Positions 29,120 through 39,417 of a stretch of 64,000 nucleotides of DNA are shown piece by piece. This DNA is from Mixta hanseatica. Lineage in GTDB: Bacteria; Pseudomonadota; Gammaproteobacteria; Enterobacterales; Enterobacteriaceae. A model generated the notes under the pieces. The model was not told where the DNA came from and ran no database searches. It saw only the letters and a program-made list of their open reading frames with translations. The stretch lies in assembly GCF_023517775.1 (NCBI RefSeq), contig NZ_CP082904.1, positions 1,364,001-1,428,000 of the forward strand, given 5' to 3'. Both the position numbers and the translations under genes were made by a program. Position 1 is the first letter of the stretch. Every line of letters starts with the position of its first letter.

Positions 29120-30565
29120 ATGGCCACCCATTTGGTCTGGCTGCGCAACGATCTGCGCATCAACGATAACAGCGCATTGTGGGCCGCCTGCCGTCAGCGC
29201 GAGGCAGAAGTCATCGCGCTATTTATCGCTACCCCGCAGCAGTGGCATCAACATGATATGTCGCCACGCCAGGCCGATTATATTTGGCACAGCCTGCAGC
29301 TTGTGCAACAGGCGCTGGCGGCAAAAGGCATCGTTATGCACTATTACCAGTGCGCCGACTTTAGCGCGTCGGTAGATTATCTGGCATCGTTTTGCGCTGA
29401 ACATCAGGTCGATGCGCTGTTTTACAACTATCAGTATGAATTTAACGAGCGCGAACGGGATGCGGCGGCGGGACGCCAACTGATGCAGCAGGGCATTAGG
29501 GTACAGGGATTTGATGATAGCGTGCTGCTGCCGCCGGGCAGCGTCCAGACCGGCAGCCAAAAAATGTATAAGGTGTTTACGCCCTTCAGTAAAGCTTACC
29601 TGCAACGGTTGCGCGCCGCGTTGCCAGAATGCCTGCCCGCGCCGGCCGCGCGCGCGACGGCGCTGCCTGAAACGTTGCCCGCTTTAGCGCCCTTTGATTA
29701 TCCCCGCGCCGCCTTTGATCACCAGCAGTTTCCGCCGGGAGAGGCCGCAGCGCTGCAACGTTTGCGCGCTTTCTGTCGTCAGCCGGTGCTGGACTATCCT
29801 GAACAGCGCGATCTGCCGGCGCTGGACGGCACCAGTAGATTATCCGTCTGCCTGGCGACCGGCACCCTGTCGCCGCGGCAGTGCCTGCATCGCTTACTGC
29901 GCGAGCAGCCGCAAGCTCTGGAGGAAGGGCGTGCCAGCGTCTGGTTGAACGAATTAATCTGGCGAGATTTTTATCGCCATTTGCTGGTGGCCTTTCCGGC
30001 GCTGTGTAAAAACCAGCCGTTTATGCCCTGGACGAAAAAAGTGGCCTGGCAGGATAACCCAGACCATTTCGCCGCCTGGCAACAGGGAAAAACCGGCTAT
30101 CCGATCGTGGATGCGGCGATGCGCCAGATGAACCGTACCGGCTGGATGCATAACCGGCTGCGCATGATTAGCGCCAGCTTTCTGGTTAAGGATTTGCAAA
30201 TCAACTGGCAGCGGGGCGAACGCTATTTTATGTCGCAGCTTATCGATGGCGATCTGGCAGCGAATAACGGCGGCTGGCAGTGGACTGCCTCAACCGGGAC
30301 CGATGCGGCACCCTGGTTTCGTATTTTTAATCCCACGACTCAGGGCGAGCGCTTTGATAAGCAGGGCCAGTTTATTCGCCGCTGGCTGCCGGAGTTGGCT
30401 AACGTGCCCGATAGCGCCATCCACGATCCGCACGGCTGGGCAAAGAAAAATAATCAGCGGCTCGATTATCCGGCGCCGATCGTGGAACATAAGGCGGCAA
30501 GACAAAAAACCTTAGCTATCTTTGAAGCGGCGCGCAATGCGTCTCATGTTATGCCCCCGGAGTAG
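29120..30565 (+). CDS. phrB: Deoxyribodipyrimidine photolyase PhrB
   Basis: FADH-/MTHF flavoprotein that splits cyclobutane pyrimidine dimers using blue light. 481 residues from the ATG at 29120 (MATHLVWLRNDLRINDN), preceded by GGAGAGG; the frame upstream overlaps ybgA and is not conserved. N-terminal antenna-binding alpha/beta domain, then the FAD domain with GYPIVDAAMRQMNRTGWMHN, WQWTASTGTDAAPWFRIFNP and the terminal helical region. Co-transcribed with ybgA. Confidence 0.96.
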   Translation: MATHLVWLRNDLRINDNSALWAACRQREAEVIALFIATPQQWHQHDMSPRQADYIWHSLQLVQQALAAKGIVMHYYQCADFSASVDYLASFCAEHQVDALFYNYQYEFNERERDAAAGRQLMQQGIRVQGFDDSVLLPPGSVQTGSQKMYKVFTPFSKAYLQRLRAALPECLPAPAARATALPETLPALAPFDYPRAAFDHQQFPPGEAAALQRLRAFCRQPVLDYPEQRDLPALDGTSRLSVCLATGTLSPRQCLHRLLREQPQALEEGRASVWLNELIWRDFYRHLLVAFPALCKNQPFMPWTKKVAWQDNPDHFAAWQQGKTGYPIVDAAMRQMNRTGWMHNRLRMISASFLVKDLQINWQRGERYFMSQLIDGDLAANNGGWQWTASTGTDAAPWFRIFNPTTQGERFDKQGQFIRRWLPELANVPDSAIHDPHGWAKKNNQRLDYPAPIVEHKAARQKTLAIFEAARNASHVMPPE

Positions 30566-30569
30566 GTGA

Positions 30570-31313
30570 ATGAACAATTTTGAACTGGAGCAAATCGTTA
30601 ACCAACAGCTGAACAGCGCGGCCTTTAACGACTATGCGCCCAATGGGTTACAGGTTGAAGGGCGCGATGAGGTGCGAAAAATCATCACCGGCGTAACGGC
30701 CAGCCAGGCGCTATTGGATGAGGCGGTGCGTTTACAGGCGGATGCGGTCATGGTGCATCACGGCTACTTCTGGAAAAATGAAGCGCCGGTGATTAAAGGC
30801 ATGAAGCGTCGTCGTCTACGCACGCTGCTGGCGAACGATATTAACCTCTATGGCTGGCACCTGCCGCTGGACGCCCATCCGCACTTAGGCAATAACGCGC
30901 AGCTGGCGCAGGCGCTGGAGATTACCGTACAGGGTGAAGTGCAGCCGCTGGTGCCCTGGGGCGAACTCAACGAAAGCCTGAGCGGCGAGCAGCTGGCGCA
31001 GCGTATTGCCCGCGTATTAGGACGTCAGCCGTTGCACTGCGGCGATAACGCACCGCAGCAGATTCGCCGCATCGCCTGGTGCAGCGGCGGCGGGCAGAGC
31101 TTTATCGACAGCGCCGCAGACTTTGGCGTGGATGCGTTTATTACCGGCGAAGTCTCCGAACAGACGATTCACAGCGCCAGAGAGAACGGACTGCACTTTT
31201 TTGCCGCCGGTCACCATGCCACCGAGCGCGGCGGTATCCGGGCGTTAGGCGAATGGCTGGCGGCGCATCATCAGTTGGATGTCACTTTCATCGATATCGA
31301 TAACCCGGCCTGA
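30570..31313 (+). CDS. ybgI: NIF3/DUF34 family metal-binding protein YbgI
   Basis: Dimetal-binding hexameric toroid protein; a widespread family sometimes annotated as GTP cyclohydrolase 1 type 2 homologue, with its true role unsettled. 247 residues, the E. coli length. Metal ligands are visible in VMVHHGYFWKNE (His-His) and FAAGHHATERGG. It begins 4 nt after phr, so it belongs to the ybgA-phr transcript, and ends with its own terminator. Confidence 0.92.
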   Translation: MNNFELEQIVNQQLNSAAFNDYAPNGLQVEGRDEVRKIITGVTASQALLDEAVRLQADAVMVHHGYFWKNEAPVIKGMKRRRLRTLLANDINLYGWHLPLDAHPHLGNNAQLAQALEITVQGEVQPLVPWGELNESLSGEQLAQRIARVLGRQPLHCGDNAPQQIRRIAWCSGGGQSFIDSAADFGVDAFITGEVSEQTIHSARENGLHFFAAGHHATERGGIRALGEWLAAHHQLDVTFIDIDNPA

Positions 31314-31350
31314 TCTCCCTCCTGTTTCTCTGACGTTTTCCCTTCTGAAC

Positions 31351-31380
31351 GATGACGACGGCCGCTCCGTCGTCATTTTC
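31351..31380 (+). terminator. ybgI terminator
   Basis: ATGACGACGG-CCGCT-CCGTCGTCAT followed by TTTC: a 10-bp perfect stem separating ybgA-phr-ybgI from the pxp operon. Confidence 0.75.
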
Positions 31381-31404
31381 GTGACATCGCCAGGTGTAAA
31401 GCGG

Positions 31405-31433
31405 TTGACACGCTTGCTTCATCTCAGCATAAC
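31405..31433 (+). promoter_or_regulatory. Promoter of the pxpBCA operon
   Basis: Consensus -35 TTGACA (31405-31410), a 17-bp spacer and -10 CATAAC (31428-31433). The leader would be about 48 nt, and AGGAGGTAAG lies just before the TTG start of pxpB. Confidence 0.75.
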
Positions 31434-31487
31434 TATCTGTTCAAAATGAATAAGATTGAGCAACTTAGTGATAACAGGAGGTAAGTT

Positions 31488-32144
31488 TTGCAAAGGGCAC
31501 GTTGTTACCTGTTGGGGGAACGCGCGGTCGTGCTTGAGCTGGAACCGCCTGTTTCGCTGTTCAGCCAACAGCGAATTTGGGGATTAACCGAGCGCCTGCG
31601 CGACTATCCGCAGGTGCTGGAAGCGATCCCAGGAATGAACAATCTCACCGTGATCCTGCGCGACCCGCAGCACCAGGCGCTGGATGCGATTGAACGTCTG
31701 CAAACCTGGTGGGAAGAGAGCGAAGCCGCGTTGCCTGAATCGCACGACGTGGCTATCCCGGTCATCTATGGCGGCGAGGCCGGGCCCGATTTGCAGGTAG
31801 TGGCGCACCACTGCCAAATGACGCCGCAGCAGGTGGTTGAGGCGCACTCCGCCGCTGAATACGTGGTCTATTTCATCGGCTTTCAGCCGGGGTTCCCTTA
31901 CCTGGGCGGGTTAGACAGCCGCCTGCATGCGCCGCGCCGCGATGAGCCACGCGTGCTGGTACCGGCGGGATCGGTAGGCATCGGCGGCAGTCAGACCGGT
32001 ATCTATCCTCTGGCGTCGCCTGGCGGCTGGCAGCTGTTAGGGCGCACCGCGCTACCCTTATTTAATCCTCAACATCAGCCGCCAACGCTGTTGCGTCCGG
32101 GCGATCGCGTCCGTTTTGTACCGCAGAAGGAGGGCGTATGCTGA
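31488..32144 (+). CDS. pxpB: 5-oxoprolinase subunit PxpB (KipI-like)
   Basis: Part of the ATP-dependent PxpABC 5-oxoprolinase, which opens 5-oxoproline (pyroglutamate) to glutamate. 218 residues, with [13 protein letters not shown] and [17 protein letters not shown] typical of the KipI/allophanate-hydrolase AHS1 fold. The start is TTG at 31488 behind a perfect AGGAGG; MQRARCYL matches the E. coli N-terminus, so the rare start codon is credible. It overlaps pxpC by 7 nt. Confidence 0.95.
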   Translation: MQRARCYLLGERAVVLELEPPVSLFSQQRIWGLTERLRDYPQVLEAIPGMNNLTVILRDPQHQALDAIERLQTWWEESEAALPESHDVAIPVIYGGEAGPDLQVVAHHCQMTPQQVVEAHSAAEYVVYFIGFQPGFPYLGGLDSRLHAPRRDEPRVLVPAGSVGIGGSQTGIYPLASPGGWQLLGRTALPLFNPQHQPPTLLRPGDRVRFVPQKEGVC

Positions 32145-33070
32145 AAATTATCCGCGCCGGGATGAATACTACGTTACAGGACGGCGGCCGGGGCGGTTGG
32201 CGCCAGCTTGGCATCAGCAGCGGCGGCGTACTGGATGAGCCGGCGATGCGCACCGCAAATCTGCTGGTGGGCAATCCGCAGGACCAGGCGGTGCTGGAGA
32301 TTACGCTGGGCCAGTTCTGTGCGGAGTTTTATCGCGATGGCTGGTTTGCGCTGACCGGCGCAGGCTGCAACGCCGATTTAGATGGGCGTCCGGTCTGGAC
32401 CGGCTGGCGTCTGCCGGTAAAAAAAGGCCAGCGCCTGACGCTGGCGATGCCGGTACGCGGCATGCGCAGCTACCTGGCGATTAACGGCGGCTTTGATGTC
32501 GCGCCGGTGCTTGGCTCCTGCAGTACCGACATCAAGGCGGAATTCGGCGGCTGGCAGGGGCGGCGCCTGCAGGATGGCGATCGATTGCCGTTGGCTGCGC
32601 CCACGCGGTCGTTCAGTAAAACCGCCGGCGTGCGGCAGCTATTATGGGGCAACCGCCTGCGTGCGCTGCCGGGGCCGGAATATCACGAATTCAGCAAAGA
32701 GTCGCAGGAGGCGTTCTGGCGGGTTTCCTGGCGGCTCGATCCGCAGAGCAACCGCATGGGCTACCGTCTGCAGGGGCGGCCGCTGGCGCGCAATGGCAAC
32801 CGTGAGCTGCTTTCGCATGGCCTGTTGCCCGGCGTAATCCAGGTTCCCCATAACGGTCAGCCGATTGTGCTGATGGCCGATGCGCAAACCACCGGCGGCT
32901 ATCCGCGCATCGCCTGCGTGATCGAGGCGGATCTTTACCATCTGGCGCAGATCCGTTTGGGCGAGCCGATCCACTTTATTCACTGTACGCTGGAAGAGGC
33001 GCTCCAGGCGCGGCAACAGCAACAACAGGTTATCGAGCGTATGGCGTGGGGGCTGAAAGATGAAAATTGA
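32138..33070 (+). CDS. pxpC: 5-oxoprolinase subunit PxpC (KipA-like, AHS2 domain)
   Basis: Partner of PxpB in the 5-oxoprolinase complex, 310 residues. AHS2/carboxyltransferase-like signatures are [36 protein letters not shown] and [18 protein letters not shown]. Its ends overlap pxpB (7 nt) and pxpA (11 nt), indicating tight translational coupling. Confidence 0.95.
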   Translation: MLKIIRAGMNTTLQDGGRGGWRQLGISSGGVLDEPAMRTANLLVGNPQDQAVLEITLGQFCAEFYRDGWFALTGAGCNADLDGRPVWTGWRLPVKKGQRLTLAMPVRGMRSYLAINGGFDVAPVLGSCSTDIKAEFGGWQGRRLQDGDRLPLAAPTRSFSKTAGVRQLLWGNRLRALPGPEYHEFSKESQEAFWRVSWRLDPQSNRMGYRLQGRPLARNGNRELLSHGLLPGVIQVPHNGQPIVLMADAQTTGGYPRIACVIEADLYHLAQIRLGEPIHFIHCTLEEALQARQQQQQVIERMAWGLKDEN

Positions 33071-33800
33071 TTTAAATGCGGATTTAGGCGAAGGCTGCGG
33101 CCACGATCGTGAGCTGTTGCAGTTAGTCAGCTCGGCCAATATCGCCTGCGGATTTCATGCGGGCGACGCGCAAACCATGCTGCAGTCGGTGCGCTGGGCG
33201 CTGGAATTTGGCGTGGCGATTGGCGCGCATCCCTCCTTTCCCGATCGGGAAAATTTTGGCCGCAGCGCCATGCAACTGCCGCCGGAAACGGTATATGCCC
33301 AGGTGCTGTATCAAATCGGCGCGCTGAAAGCCCTGGCGGAGAGCGAAGGCGGAAAGCTCACCCACGTTAAGCCGCACGGCATGTTGTATAACCAGGCGGC
33401 GCGCGATGCGCAACTGGCGGATGCGATCGCCCGGGCGGTAAAGGCGGTGGATGCCAGCCTGCTGCTGGTGGGGCTGGCGGGCAGCGAATCCATTCGGGCG
33501 GCGCAGCATCACGGGCTGCGCACCCGCGAAGAGGTATTTGCCGATCGCGGCTATCAGGCGGATGGCTCGCTGGTGCCGCGCAGTCAGCCAGGCGCGATGA
33601 TTGAAGAAGAAGAGCTGGCTATTTCCCGTACGCTGGGCATGGTGCAGCAGGGCAAAGTCGAAAGCGTGACCGGCGAGGGGGTGGCGCTGCATGCGCAAAC
33701 CGTCTGCCTGCACGGTGACGGCCCGCATGCTCTGGCTTTTGCCCGTCGTCTGCGCGAGGCGTTTGCCACGCAGCATATTCTTGTTAGCAGCGAAGTCTGA
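33060..33800 (+). CDS. pxpA: 5-oxoprolinase subunit PxpA (LamB/YcsF family)
   Basis: Third subunit of PxpABC, 246 residues. It opens with the family signature [13 protein letters not shown], followed by [26 protein letters not shown] and [11 protein letters not shown]. Adjacency to pxpBC, pcp and a putative transporter supports a pyroglutamate scavenging role. The gene ends right before an intrinsic terminator. Confidence 0.96.
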   Translation: MKIDLNADLGEGCGHDRELLQLVSSANIACGFHAGDAQTMLQSVRWALEFGVAIGAHPSFPDRENFGRSAMQLPPETVYAQVLYQIGALKALAESEGGKLTHVKPHGMLYNQAARDAQLADAIARAVKAVDASLLLVGLAGSESIRAAQHHGLRTREEVFADRGYQADGSLVPRSQPGAMIEEEELAISRTLGMVQQGKVESVTGEGVALHAQTVCLHGDGPHALAFARRLREAFATQHILVSSEV

Positions 33801-33805
33801 CCGCT

Positions 33806-33831
33806 TACCCCGACCTGGGTCGGGGTTTTTA
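33806..33831 (+). terminator. Intra-cluster terminator between pxpA and the DUF969 gene
   Basis: ACCCCGAC-CTGG-GTCGGGGT (33807-33826) followed by T5. It looks like a complete intrinsic terminator, yet the next gene starts only 13 nt after the T-tract and no separate promoter is evident. It would make expression of the transporter pair lower than, or conditional on, pxpBCA transcription. Confidence 0.75.
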
Positions 33832-33843
33832 CCAGGAGAAATT

Positions 33844-34572
33844 ATGCAATCTTTGGTGAATCTGTGGCCCTTATTGGGTATCGCAGCCATTGTCGTCGGT
33901 TTTTTACTGCGTTTTAACCCGGTGCTGGTGGTGATCATGGCGGGGTTTATCACTGGCGTCGCCGCTCATATGCCGCTGGCAGATATTCTGGAAAAGCTGG
34001 GGTCAGGATTCCTCAATACCCGCAACCTGCCGTTTATTTTGCTACTGCCGCTGGCGGTTATCGGTTTGCTGGAACGTCATGGGCTAAAAGAGCGCGCCCA
34101 GGCGTGGATCGCCACCATTAAAACCGCCACCACGGGCCGTCTGTTAATTATCTATTTGCTGGTGCGTGAAGCGACGGCGGCGCTGGGGTTGACCAGCCTG
34201 GGCGGCCATCCACAGATGGTGCGCCCGCTGCTGGCGCCGATGGCGGAAGGCGCATCGGAAAACCGTTATGGCGATCTGCCTGCGGAGGTGCGCTATCGTC
34301 TGCGCGCCATGTCAGCCGCGACGGACAACGTTGGGCTATTTTTTGGCGAAGATATCTTTGTCGCCTTTGGCGCGATTATTTTCATGCACAACTTTATGCT
34401 GGAGTCGGGCGGCATCCAGACCGAGCCGCTGCATATTGCGCTGTGGGGGATCCCCACCGCCGTTAGCGCCTTTATCATTCACTCTCTGCGCCTGCGCCGG
34501 CTGGATAAAAAGCTGGCGGCGGAGCTGAGCGCGCTGAATCAGGCGGCGTTACAGCAAAAAGGAGGCCGTTAA
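33844..34572 (+). CDS. DUF969 family membrane protein, candidate 5-oxoproline transporter component
   Basis: 242 residues from ATG 33844 (MQSLVNLWPLLGI) behind CCAGGAGAA; the open frame extends upstream into pxpA, but that part is not family-like. It has hydrophobic helices with motifs LVREATAALGLTSLGGHP and SAATDNVGLFFGEDIF, and a hydrophilic C-terminus. The family has no established biochemical activity. It is recurrently paired with DUF979 near pyroglutamyl peptidase and 5-oxoprolinase genes, so a substrate-uptake role is a reasonable inference. Its stop overlaps the DUF979 ATG by one base. Confidence 0.8.
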   Translation: MQSLVNLWPLLGIAAIVVGFLLRFNPVLVVIMAGFITGVAAHMPLADILEKLGSGFLNTRNLPFILLLPLAVIGLLERHGLKERAQAWIATIKTATTGRLLIIYLLVREATAALGLTSLGGHPQMVRPLLAPMAEGASENRYGDLPAEVRYRLRAMSAATDNVGLFFGEDIFVAFGAIIFMHNFMLESGGIQTEPLHIALWGIPTAVSAFIIHSLRLRRLDKKLAAELSALNQAALQQKGGR

Positions 34573-35588
34573 TGTTTCAGCAACAGTATCTGTTTTATCT
34601 GGCCGGCCTGATTTTGCTGGTGGTTGCGCTGATGTCCTGGCGCGATAAGGCTAACCCGCGCCGGTTTACCACCGGCTTGTTCTGGGGGCTGTATGGTGTG
34701 ATGTTTCTGATCGGCGACTGGGCTTATCAGTTGGTGACACAGTTCACCGGCTCGGCGGAGAGCGGCGCACGCAACCTGCACATTGTTATCGGCGCGTTGG
34801 TGGTGGTGATGGGGTTAATCGCCGGTCTTGGCGGAGTCAAACTGGGGCGCTATCACCAGCGCAGCGAAGAGCAGCGTGAACAGAGCGCCAGCCGCCTTGG
34901 CAACCGCCTGTTCTTACCGGCGCTGGCTATTCCGCTGGTGACGGTGGCGGGGGTGTTGGCATTTAACCATATTCCCGGCCTGCAACAGGGTGTTTTTGGC
35001 GCAGGCAACCACTCCACGCTGATTACGCTGTTTTCCATGACCGTTGGCTGCCTGGTCGGCTGGCTGGTGGCGCTGAAAATCAGCCGCGAGCGCCCGGCGC
35101 AGTCGCTTCAAGAGACGCGTCGCCTGCTGGATTCTATTGGCTGGGCCTTTATTCTGCCGCAGATCCTCGCCACGCTGGGCCTGCTGTTTACCACTGCGGG
35201 CGTCGGCAGCGCGATCGCTCACCTTACCGAGCAGTACCTGGCGGTAGATAATCGCTTTATTGCCGTGGCGGTGTTTGTTATCGGTATGGCGCTGCTGACC
35301 ATGATTATGGGCAACGCCTTTGCGGCCTTCCCGATTGTTACCGCCGGTATCGGTATTCCTGTGCTGGTGCTGCAGCATGATGGCAATCCGGCGGTAATGG
35401 CGGCCATCGGGATGTTTTCCGGCTATTGCGGCACGCTAATGACGCCGATGGCGGCGAATTTTAATATCGTGCCGGCGGCGCTGTTGGAGCTGCCGGACCG
35501 TAACGCGGTGATTAAGGCGCAGACGCCCACCGGCGTGCTACTGTTAATCGTGAATATATTTTTGCTCTATTTCCTGATGTTCCTGTGA
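34572..35588 (+). CDS. DUF979 family membrane protein, candidate partner permease
   Basis: 338 residues with about nine to ten hydrophobic segments. Conserved-looking loops include [37 protein letters not shown] and [20 protein letters not shown], which resemble the helical hairpins of ion-transporter-type secondary carriers. Coupled to DUF969 (ATG in the overlapping TAATG) and followed after 7 nt by pcp. Pairing and context suggest both proteins form one carrier for pyroglutamate or pyroglutamyl peptides; not proven. Confidence 0.8.
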   Translation: MFQQQYLFYLAGLILLVVALMSWRDKANPRRFTTGLFWGLYGVMFLIGDWAYQLVTQFTGSAESGARNLHIVIGALVVVMGLIAGLGGVKLGRYHQRSEEQREQSASRLGNRLFLPALAIPLVTVAGVLAFNHIPGLQQGVFGAGNHSTLITLFSMTVGCLVGWLVALKISRERPAQSLQETRRLLDSIGWAFILPQILATLGLLFTTAGVGSAIAHLTEQYLAVDNRFIAVAVFVIGMALLTMIMGNAFAAFPIVTAGIGIPVLVLQHDGNPAVMAAIGMFSGYCGTLMTPMAANFNIVPAALLELPDRNAVIKAQTPTGVLLLIVNIFLLYFLMFL

Positions 35589-35595
35589 GGCGCTA

Positions 35596-36243
35596 ATGAA
35601 AAAAGTACTGATTACGGCGTTTGAGCCTTTCGGTGGCGAACAGATTAACCCGTCATGGGAGGCGGTGAGCCAGCTGCATGAGCGTATGCTGTGCGGCTTT
35701 CAGGTAGTTGCGAAAGAACTGCCTTGTGCCTTTGGCGATGCGTTAACCACGCTGTATGCCGAGATGGAGGCGCTGCAGCCGGAATTAATCATTGCGGTAG
35801 GGCAGGCTGGCGGACGGGCTGATATTACCGTTGAACGCATCGCTATCAACATTAACGATGCGCGCATCCCGGATAACAACGGCAATCAGCCTATTGATGA
35901 GCCGATTATCCCCGGCGGCCCGGCCGCTTATTTTTCTACTTTGCCGATTAAGGCGATTGTCGATGGCATCCGCGAAGCGGGCATTCCCGCATCGGTATCG
36001 CAAACGGCGGGCACCTATGTTTGTAATCATGTGATGTACGGGTTGCTGCATCGCCTTGCCCAGCAAGACAATAAGGTGCGTGGCGGTTTTATTCATCTGC
36101 CTTATCTGCCGGAGCAGGCGCTCAACCATCCTGGCGCGCCCAGCATGGCGGCACATACGGTCATGCTGGCGCTGGAAATGGCGATTACTATCGCTCTTCG
36201 TACTGAACAGGATTTGCGCCTGGTTGGCGGCGCAACGCACTAA
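35596..36243 (+). CDS. pcp: Pyrrolidone-carboxylate peptidase (pyroglutamyl peptidase I)
   Basis: Cysteine peptidase (family C15) that removes N-terminal pyroglutamate from peptides, releasing 5-oxoproline for PxpABC. 215 residues. The catalytic triad is seen as Glu in [11 protein letters not shown], Cys in [15 protein letters not shown] and His in [12 protein letters not shown]. Last gene of the pyroglutamate cluster, 12 nt before nei. Confidence 0.96.
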   Translation: MKKVLITAFEPFGGEQINPSWEAVSQLHERMLCGFQVVAKELPCAFGDALTTLYAEMEALQPELIIAVGQAGGRADITVERIAININDARIPDNNGNQPIDEPIIPGGPAAYFSTLPIKAIVDGIREAGIPASVSQTAGTYVCNHVMYGLLHRLAQQDNKVRGGFIHLPYLPEQALNHPGAPSMAAHTVMLALEMAITIALRTEQDLRLVGGATH

Positions 36244-36255
36244 CAGGATATTGTT

Positions 36256-37044
36256 ATGCCAGAAGGACCAGAGATCCGCCGCGCGGCGGATCGGCTGGAA
36301 GAAGCCATTATCGGTAAGCCGTTGACGGATGTCTGGTTTGCCTTCCCGCAGCTCAAAACCTATGAAAATGCCTTGATCGGCGAAACGGTCACCGCGATTG
36401 AAACGCGCGGCAAAGCGCTGTTAACGCACTTTTCCAACGGCCTGACGCTATACAGTCATAACCAGCTTTACGGCGTCTGGCGCGTCGTCAAAACCGGCAG
36501 CGAGCCGCAAACGCAGCGGGTGCTACGGGTACGGCTCGGCTGCGCCGATCAAACCATTCTGCTCTACAGCGCTTCGGATATTGAGATGCACAATAGCGAT
36601 ACGCTGGCGGCGCATCCCTTTTTGCAGCGCATTGGGCCCGACGTGCTGGATATGACACTGAGCGAAGAAGAGGTGCGCGAGCGTCTGCTCTCGCCGCGTT
36701 TTCGCCGACGTCAGTTCAGCGGCCTGCTGCTCGATCAGGCTTTTCTCGCGGGGTTAGGCAATTACCTGCGGGTGGAAATTCTGTGGGAGGCGGCGCTGGC
36801 ACCGCAGCATCGGGCGCAAGATTTAACCGCGGCGCAGCTTCAGCGTTTAGCGCAGGCGCTGCTGGCGATCCCGCGTCACTCTTACCGCATGCGCGGCACT
36901 ATGAAAAGCGCGCACCACGGCGCGGCCTTTAGCTTTAAAGTCTTTCATCGCGCGGGCAAACCCTGCGAGCGCTGCGGCGGGACGATTGAAAAAACCACGC
37001 TTTCATCGCGGCCTTTCTACTGGTGTCCCGGCTGTCAGCATTGA
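36256..37044 (+). CDS. nei: Endonuclease VIII (Nei)
   Basis: Bifunctional DNA glycosylase/AP lyase for oxidised pyrimidines. 262 residues, one shorter than E. coli. The catalytic start MPEGPE exposes Pro1 and Glu2 after Met removal, the conserved Lys lies in [11 protein letters not shown], and the C-terminal zinc finger reads CERCGG...CPGC. It is the terminal gene of the pcp strand, as nei follows pxpA in E. coli. Confidence 0.96.
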   Translation: MPEGPEIRRAADRLEEAIIGKPLTDVWFAFPQLKTYENALIGETVTAIETRGKALLTHFSNGLTLYSHNQLYGVWRVVKTGSEPQTQRVLRVRLGCADQTILLYSASDIEMHNSDTLAAHPFLQRIGPDVLDMTLSEEEVRERLLSPRFRRRQFSGLLLDQAFLAGLGNYLRVEILWEAALAPQHRAQDLTAAQLQRLAQALLAIPRHSYRMRGTMKSAHHGAAFSFKVFHRAGKPCERCGGTIEKTTLSSRPFYWCPGCQH

Positions 37045-37060
37045 TCTGTTAACGCCAATA

Positions 37061-37109
37061 AAAAAGGCCCGCAAGCACCGTAAAAAAAGGGCCCGCAGGC
37101 CCTTTTTTC
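37061..37109. terminator. Bidirectional terminator between nei and gltA
   Basis: AAAAAAAGGGCC-CGCA-GGCCCTTTTTT (37083-37108) is flanked by A and T tracts and can terminate both convergent genes. A degenerate partial copy (AAAAAAGGCCCGCA) lies at 37060-37073. Confidence 0.9.
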
Positions 37110-37120
37110 TAAGCTAAAGC

Positions 37121-38404
37121 TTACTTAGGCAGTTTAGATTCAAACTCACGCTGGTCGTAGCCGGTATAAAGCTGACGCGGACGCGCGATCTTCATGCCTT
37201 CGTCATGCATCTCTTTCCAGTGGGCGATCCAGCCCACGGTACGCGCCATGGCGAAGATCACGGTGAACATGGAAGAGGGGATACCCATCGCTTTCAGAAT
37301 AATGCCAGAGTAGAAATCGACGTTCGGGTAGAGTTTGCGCTCAATAAAGTACGGGTCGTTCAGCGCAATATGCTCCAGCTCCATCGCCACTTCCAGCAGG
37401 TCATCTTTCATACCCAGCTCGTTCAGCACTTCATGACAGGTATCGCGCATAACCGTCGCACGCGGATCGTAGTTTTTATAAACACGATGACCGAAGCCCA
37501 TCAGGCGGAAAGAGTCATTCTTATCTTTCGCGCGCTTCACAAATTCCGGGATATGCTCTTTATGGCTAATTTCTTCCAGCATACGCAGGCAGGCTTCGTT
37601 CGCGCCGCCGTGCGCCGGTCCCCACAGCGAGGCGATGCCCGCAGCGATACAGGCGAACGGGTTGGCGCCGGACGAACCTGCAGTACGCACCGTTGAGGTA
37701 GAGGCATTTTGCTCGTGGTCAGCATGCAGGATCAGAATACGATCCATTGCGCGCTCCAGCACCGGGTTCACCTTGTACTCTTCGCACGGGGTGGCAAACA
37801 TCATATGCAGGAAGTTACCGGCATAGGAGAGGTCATTGCGCGGATAAACAAACGGCTGACCGATTGAATATTTGTAACACATGGCCGCCACGGTCGGCAT
37901 TTTTGAGAGCAGGCGGAACGCCGCGATTTCGCGGTGACGCTCGATATTGACATCCAGTGAGTCATGATAGAACGCCGCCAGCGCGCCGGTCACGCCGCAC
38001 ATCACCGCCATCGGATGCGAGTCGCGACGGAAACCGTGGAACAGACGGGTAATCTGCTCATGGATCATGGTATGGCGCGTCACCGTGGTGCGGAACTCTT
38101 CAAACTGTTCTGGCGTCGGCGTTTCGCCGTTCAGCAGGATGTAACACACTTCCAGGTAATTAGAGTGGGTGGCGAGTTGATCGATCGGATAACCACGGTG
38201 GAGCAGAATGCCTTCATCACCGTCAATATAGGTGATTTTGGATTCGCAGGACGCAGTAGAGGTAAAACCAGGGTCGAACGTAAACAAACCCTTTGAGCCG
38301 AGGCTTCGGACATCGACAACATCCTGGCCCAGCGTGCCGTGTAGCACGTCCAGCTCAACAGGAGCTTCACCATTAAGGGTGAGCGTCACTTTTTTATCAG
38401 CCAT
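37121..38404 (-). CDS. gltA: Citrate synthase (type II, hexameric)
   Basis: Condenses oxaloacetate and acetyl-CoA, the first TCA step. 427 residues, as in E. coli. Active-site histidines lie in [11 protein letters not shown] (about 264) and [14 protein letters not shown] (about 305), with the catalytic Asp in [10 protein letters not shown]. The N-terminal extension that gives NADH sensitivity to the hexameric enzyme is present. Divergent from sdhC. Confidence 0.98.
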   Translation of the reverse strand: MADKKVTLTLNGEAPVELDVLHGTLGQDVVDVRSLGSKGLFTFDPGFTSTASCESKITYIDGDEGILLHRGYPIDQLATHSNYLEVCYILLNGETPTPEQFEEFRTTVTRHTMIHEQITRLFHGFRRDSHPMAVMCGVTGALAAFYHDSLDVNIERHREIAAFRLLSKMPTVAAMCYKYSIGQPFVYPRNDLSYAGNFLHMMFATPCEEYKVNPVLERAMDRILILHADHEQNASTSTVRTAGSSGANPFACIAAGIASLWGPAHGGANEACLRMLEEISHKEHIPEFVKRAKDKNDSFRLMGFGHRVYKNYDPRATVMRDTCHEVLNELGMKDDLLEVAMELEHIALNDPYFIERKLYPNVDFYSGIILKAMGIPSSMFTVIFAMARTVGWIAHWKEMHDEGMKIARPRQLYTGYDQREFESKLPK

Positions 38405-39027
38405 TTACAGTCTCCTTAGCGCCATATTAGTAGGATCTTTGACACCGAAGTTACCATCATGCTGCGAATTGCGTGAAGTAATTGCAGACTCTCTACTCTG
38501 TGACTTGTTTTACTTGCAGGGTACAGAGTGACGGGCGCGGTCGGAATGGTTCCGGCAGCCACGATGCTAATGCGTTCTGTGGTTGTTAAAGATCCGTGCT
38601 GGTCATTATGAATCTTAACTAATAACCTGATGCGTTTAGCAATTTATTTCTTTACTGTTACATAACTTGCGTTTAGGGGTAAAGTGTATCCCCATAACTT
38701 TTACGCATCATAGGACTTTCGTGCGTTAGTTTGTAACTGAATTGTTGAACTTTTGTCAAATCAGTTAATTAAAATTGTTTAAAATATGAAAATCGTGAGG
38801 TCGATCACTGTTCCACTTAAATCTTGCTAAAGCGTTTGTAGAGGAATTGTAATGAGAATGTGATCGTCCTATACTGCCGCCAGGTCTCCGGAATACCCTG
38901 ACACCAGGAGCCACCCAGCGTTTTACCGCTTCAATTAACACTGGATGTTGCTGTTATGGTGCCGGTGCACAAGTCGCGATCGGCTTTCCACCTTCAGGCC
39001 CGGAGGAAGCAAAATAAGAAAGGCTGT
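38405..39027. promoter_or_regulatory. gltA/sdhC divergent control region
   Basis: A 623-nt AT-rich region. The sdhC promoter reads TTGTAA (38847-38852), 17-bp spacer, TATACT (38870-38875), giving a leader of about 145 nt. In E. coli the sdhC leader is a target of RyhB and Spot 42. GTTAATTAAAATTGTTTA at 38764-38781 resembles ArcA-binding DNA and lies upstream of that promoter. The gltA promoter must lie in the left half, but I could not fix it. No credible gene lies here. Confidence 0.65.
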
Positions 39028-39417
39028 GTGGGCAAAACCGTGAAAAAACAAAGACCTGTCAACTTGGATCTCACTACGATCCGGTTTCCCGTTACTGCAA
39101 TATCGTCCATTCTCCACCGCGTTTCCGGCGTCATCAGCTTTGTGGCCGTCGGCATTCTGCTCTGGCTACTCGGACTCTCGCTCTCCTCACCTGAAGGCTT
39201 CCTGCAGGCATCTGCCGTAATGAACAGTTTTTTCGCTAAGTTCATTATGTGGGGTATCCTCACCGCGCTGGCCTGGCATACTGTTGGCGGTATCCGTCAT
39301 ATGTTAATGGATTTTGGTTACCTGGCGGAAACGCAGCGTGTCGGCAATCGCTCCGCGCATATCTGTTTTGGTATCACTATCGTGCTTTCAATTCTGGCTG
39401 GAGTCCTCGTATGGTAA
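39028..39417 (+). CDS. sdhC: Succinate dehydrogenase cytochrome b556 subunit SdhC
   Basis: Membrane anchor that, with SdhD, holds heme b and the quinone site of complex II. 129 residues from a GTG at 39028, which aligns with the E. coli initiator (the following [11 protein letters not shown] is shared). The open frame runs further upstream but is not conserved. Three transmembrane helices; the quinone-site Ser/Arg lie in [10 protein letters not shown] and a heme-ligand His in the second helix ([12 protein letters not shown] region). Overlaps sdhD by 7 nt. Confidence 0.9.
   Translation: MGKTVKKQRPVNLDLTTIRFPVTAISSILHRVSGVISFVAVGILLWLLGLSLSSPEGFLQASAVMNSFFAKFIMWGILTALAWHTVGGIRHMLMDFGYLAETQRVGNRSAHICFGITIVLSILAGVLVW

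Noticed and set aside
33123..33953. 276-codon antisense frame opposite pxpA
   Set aside because: Shadow of pxpA and its terminator; basic low-information translation without a domain.
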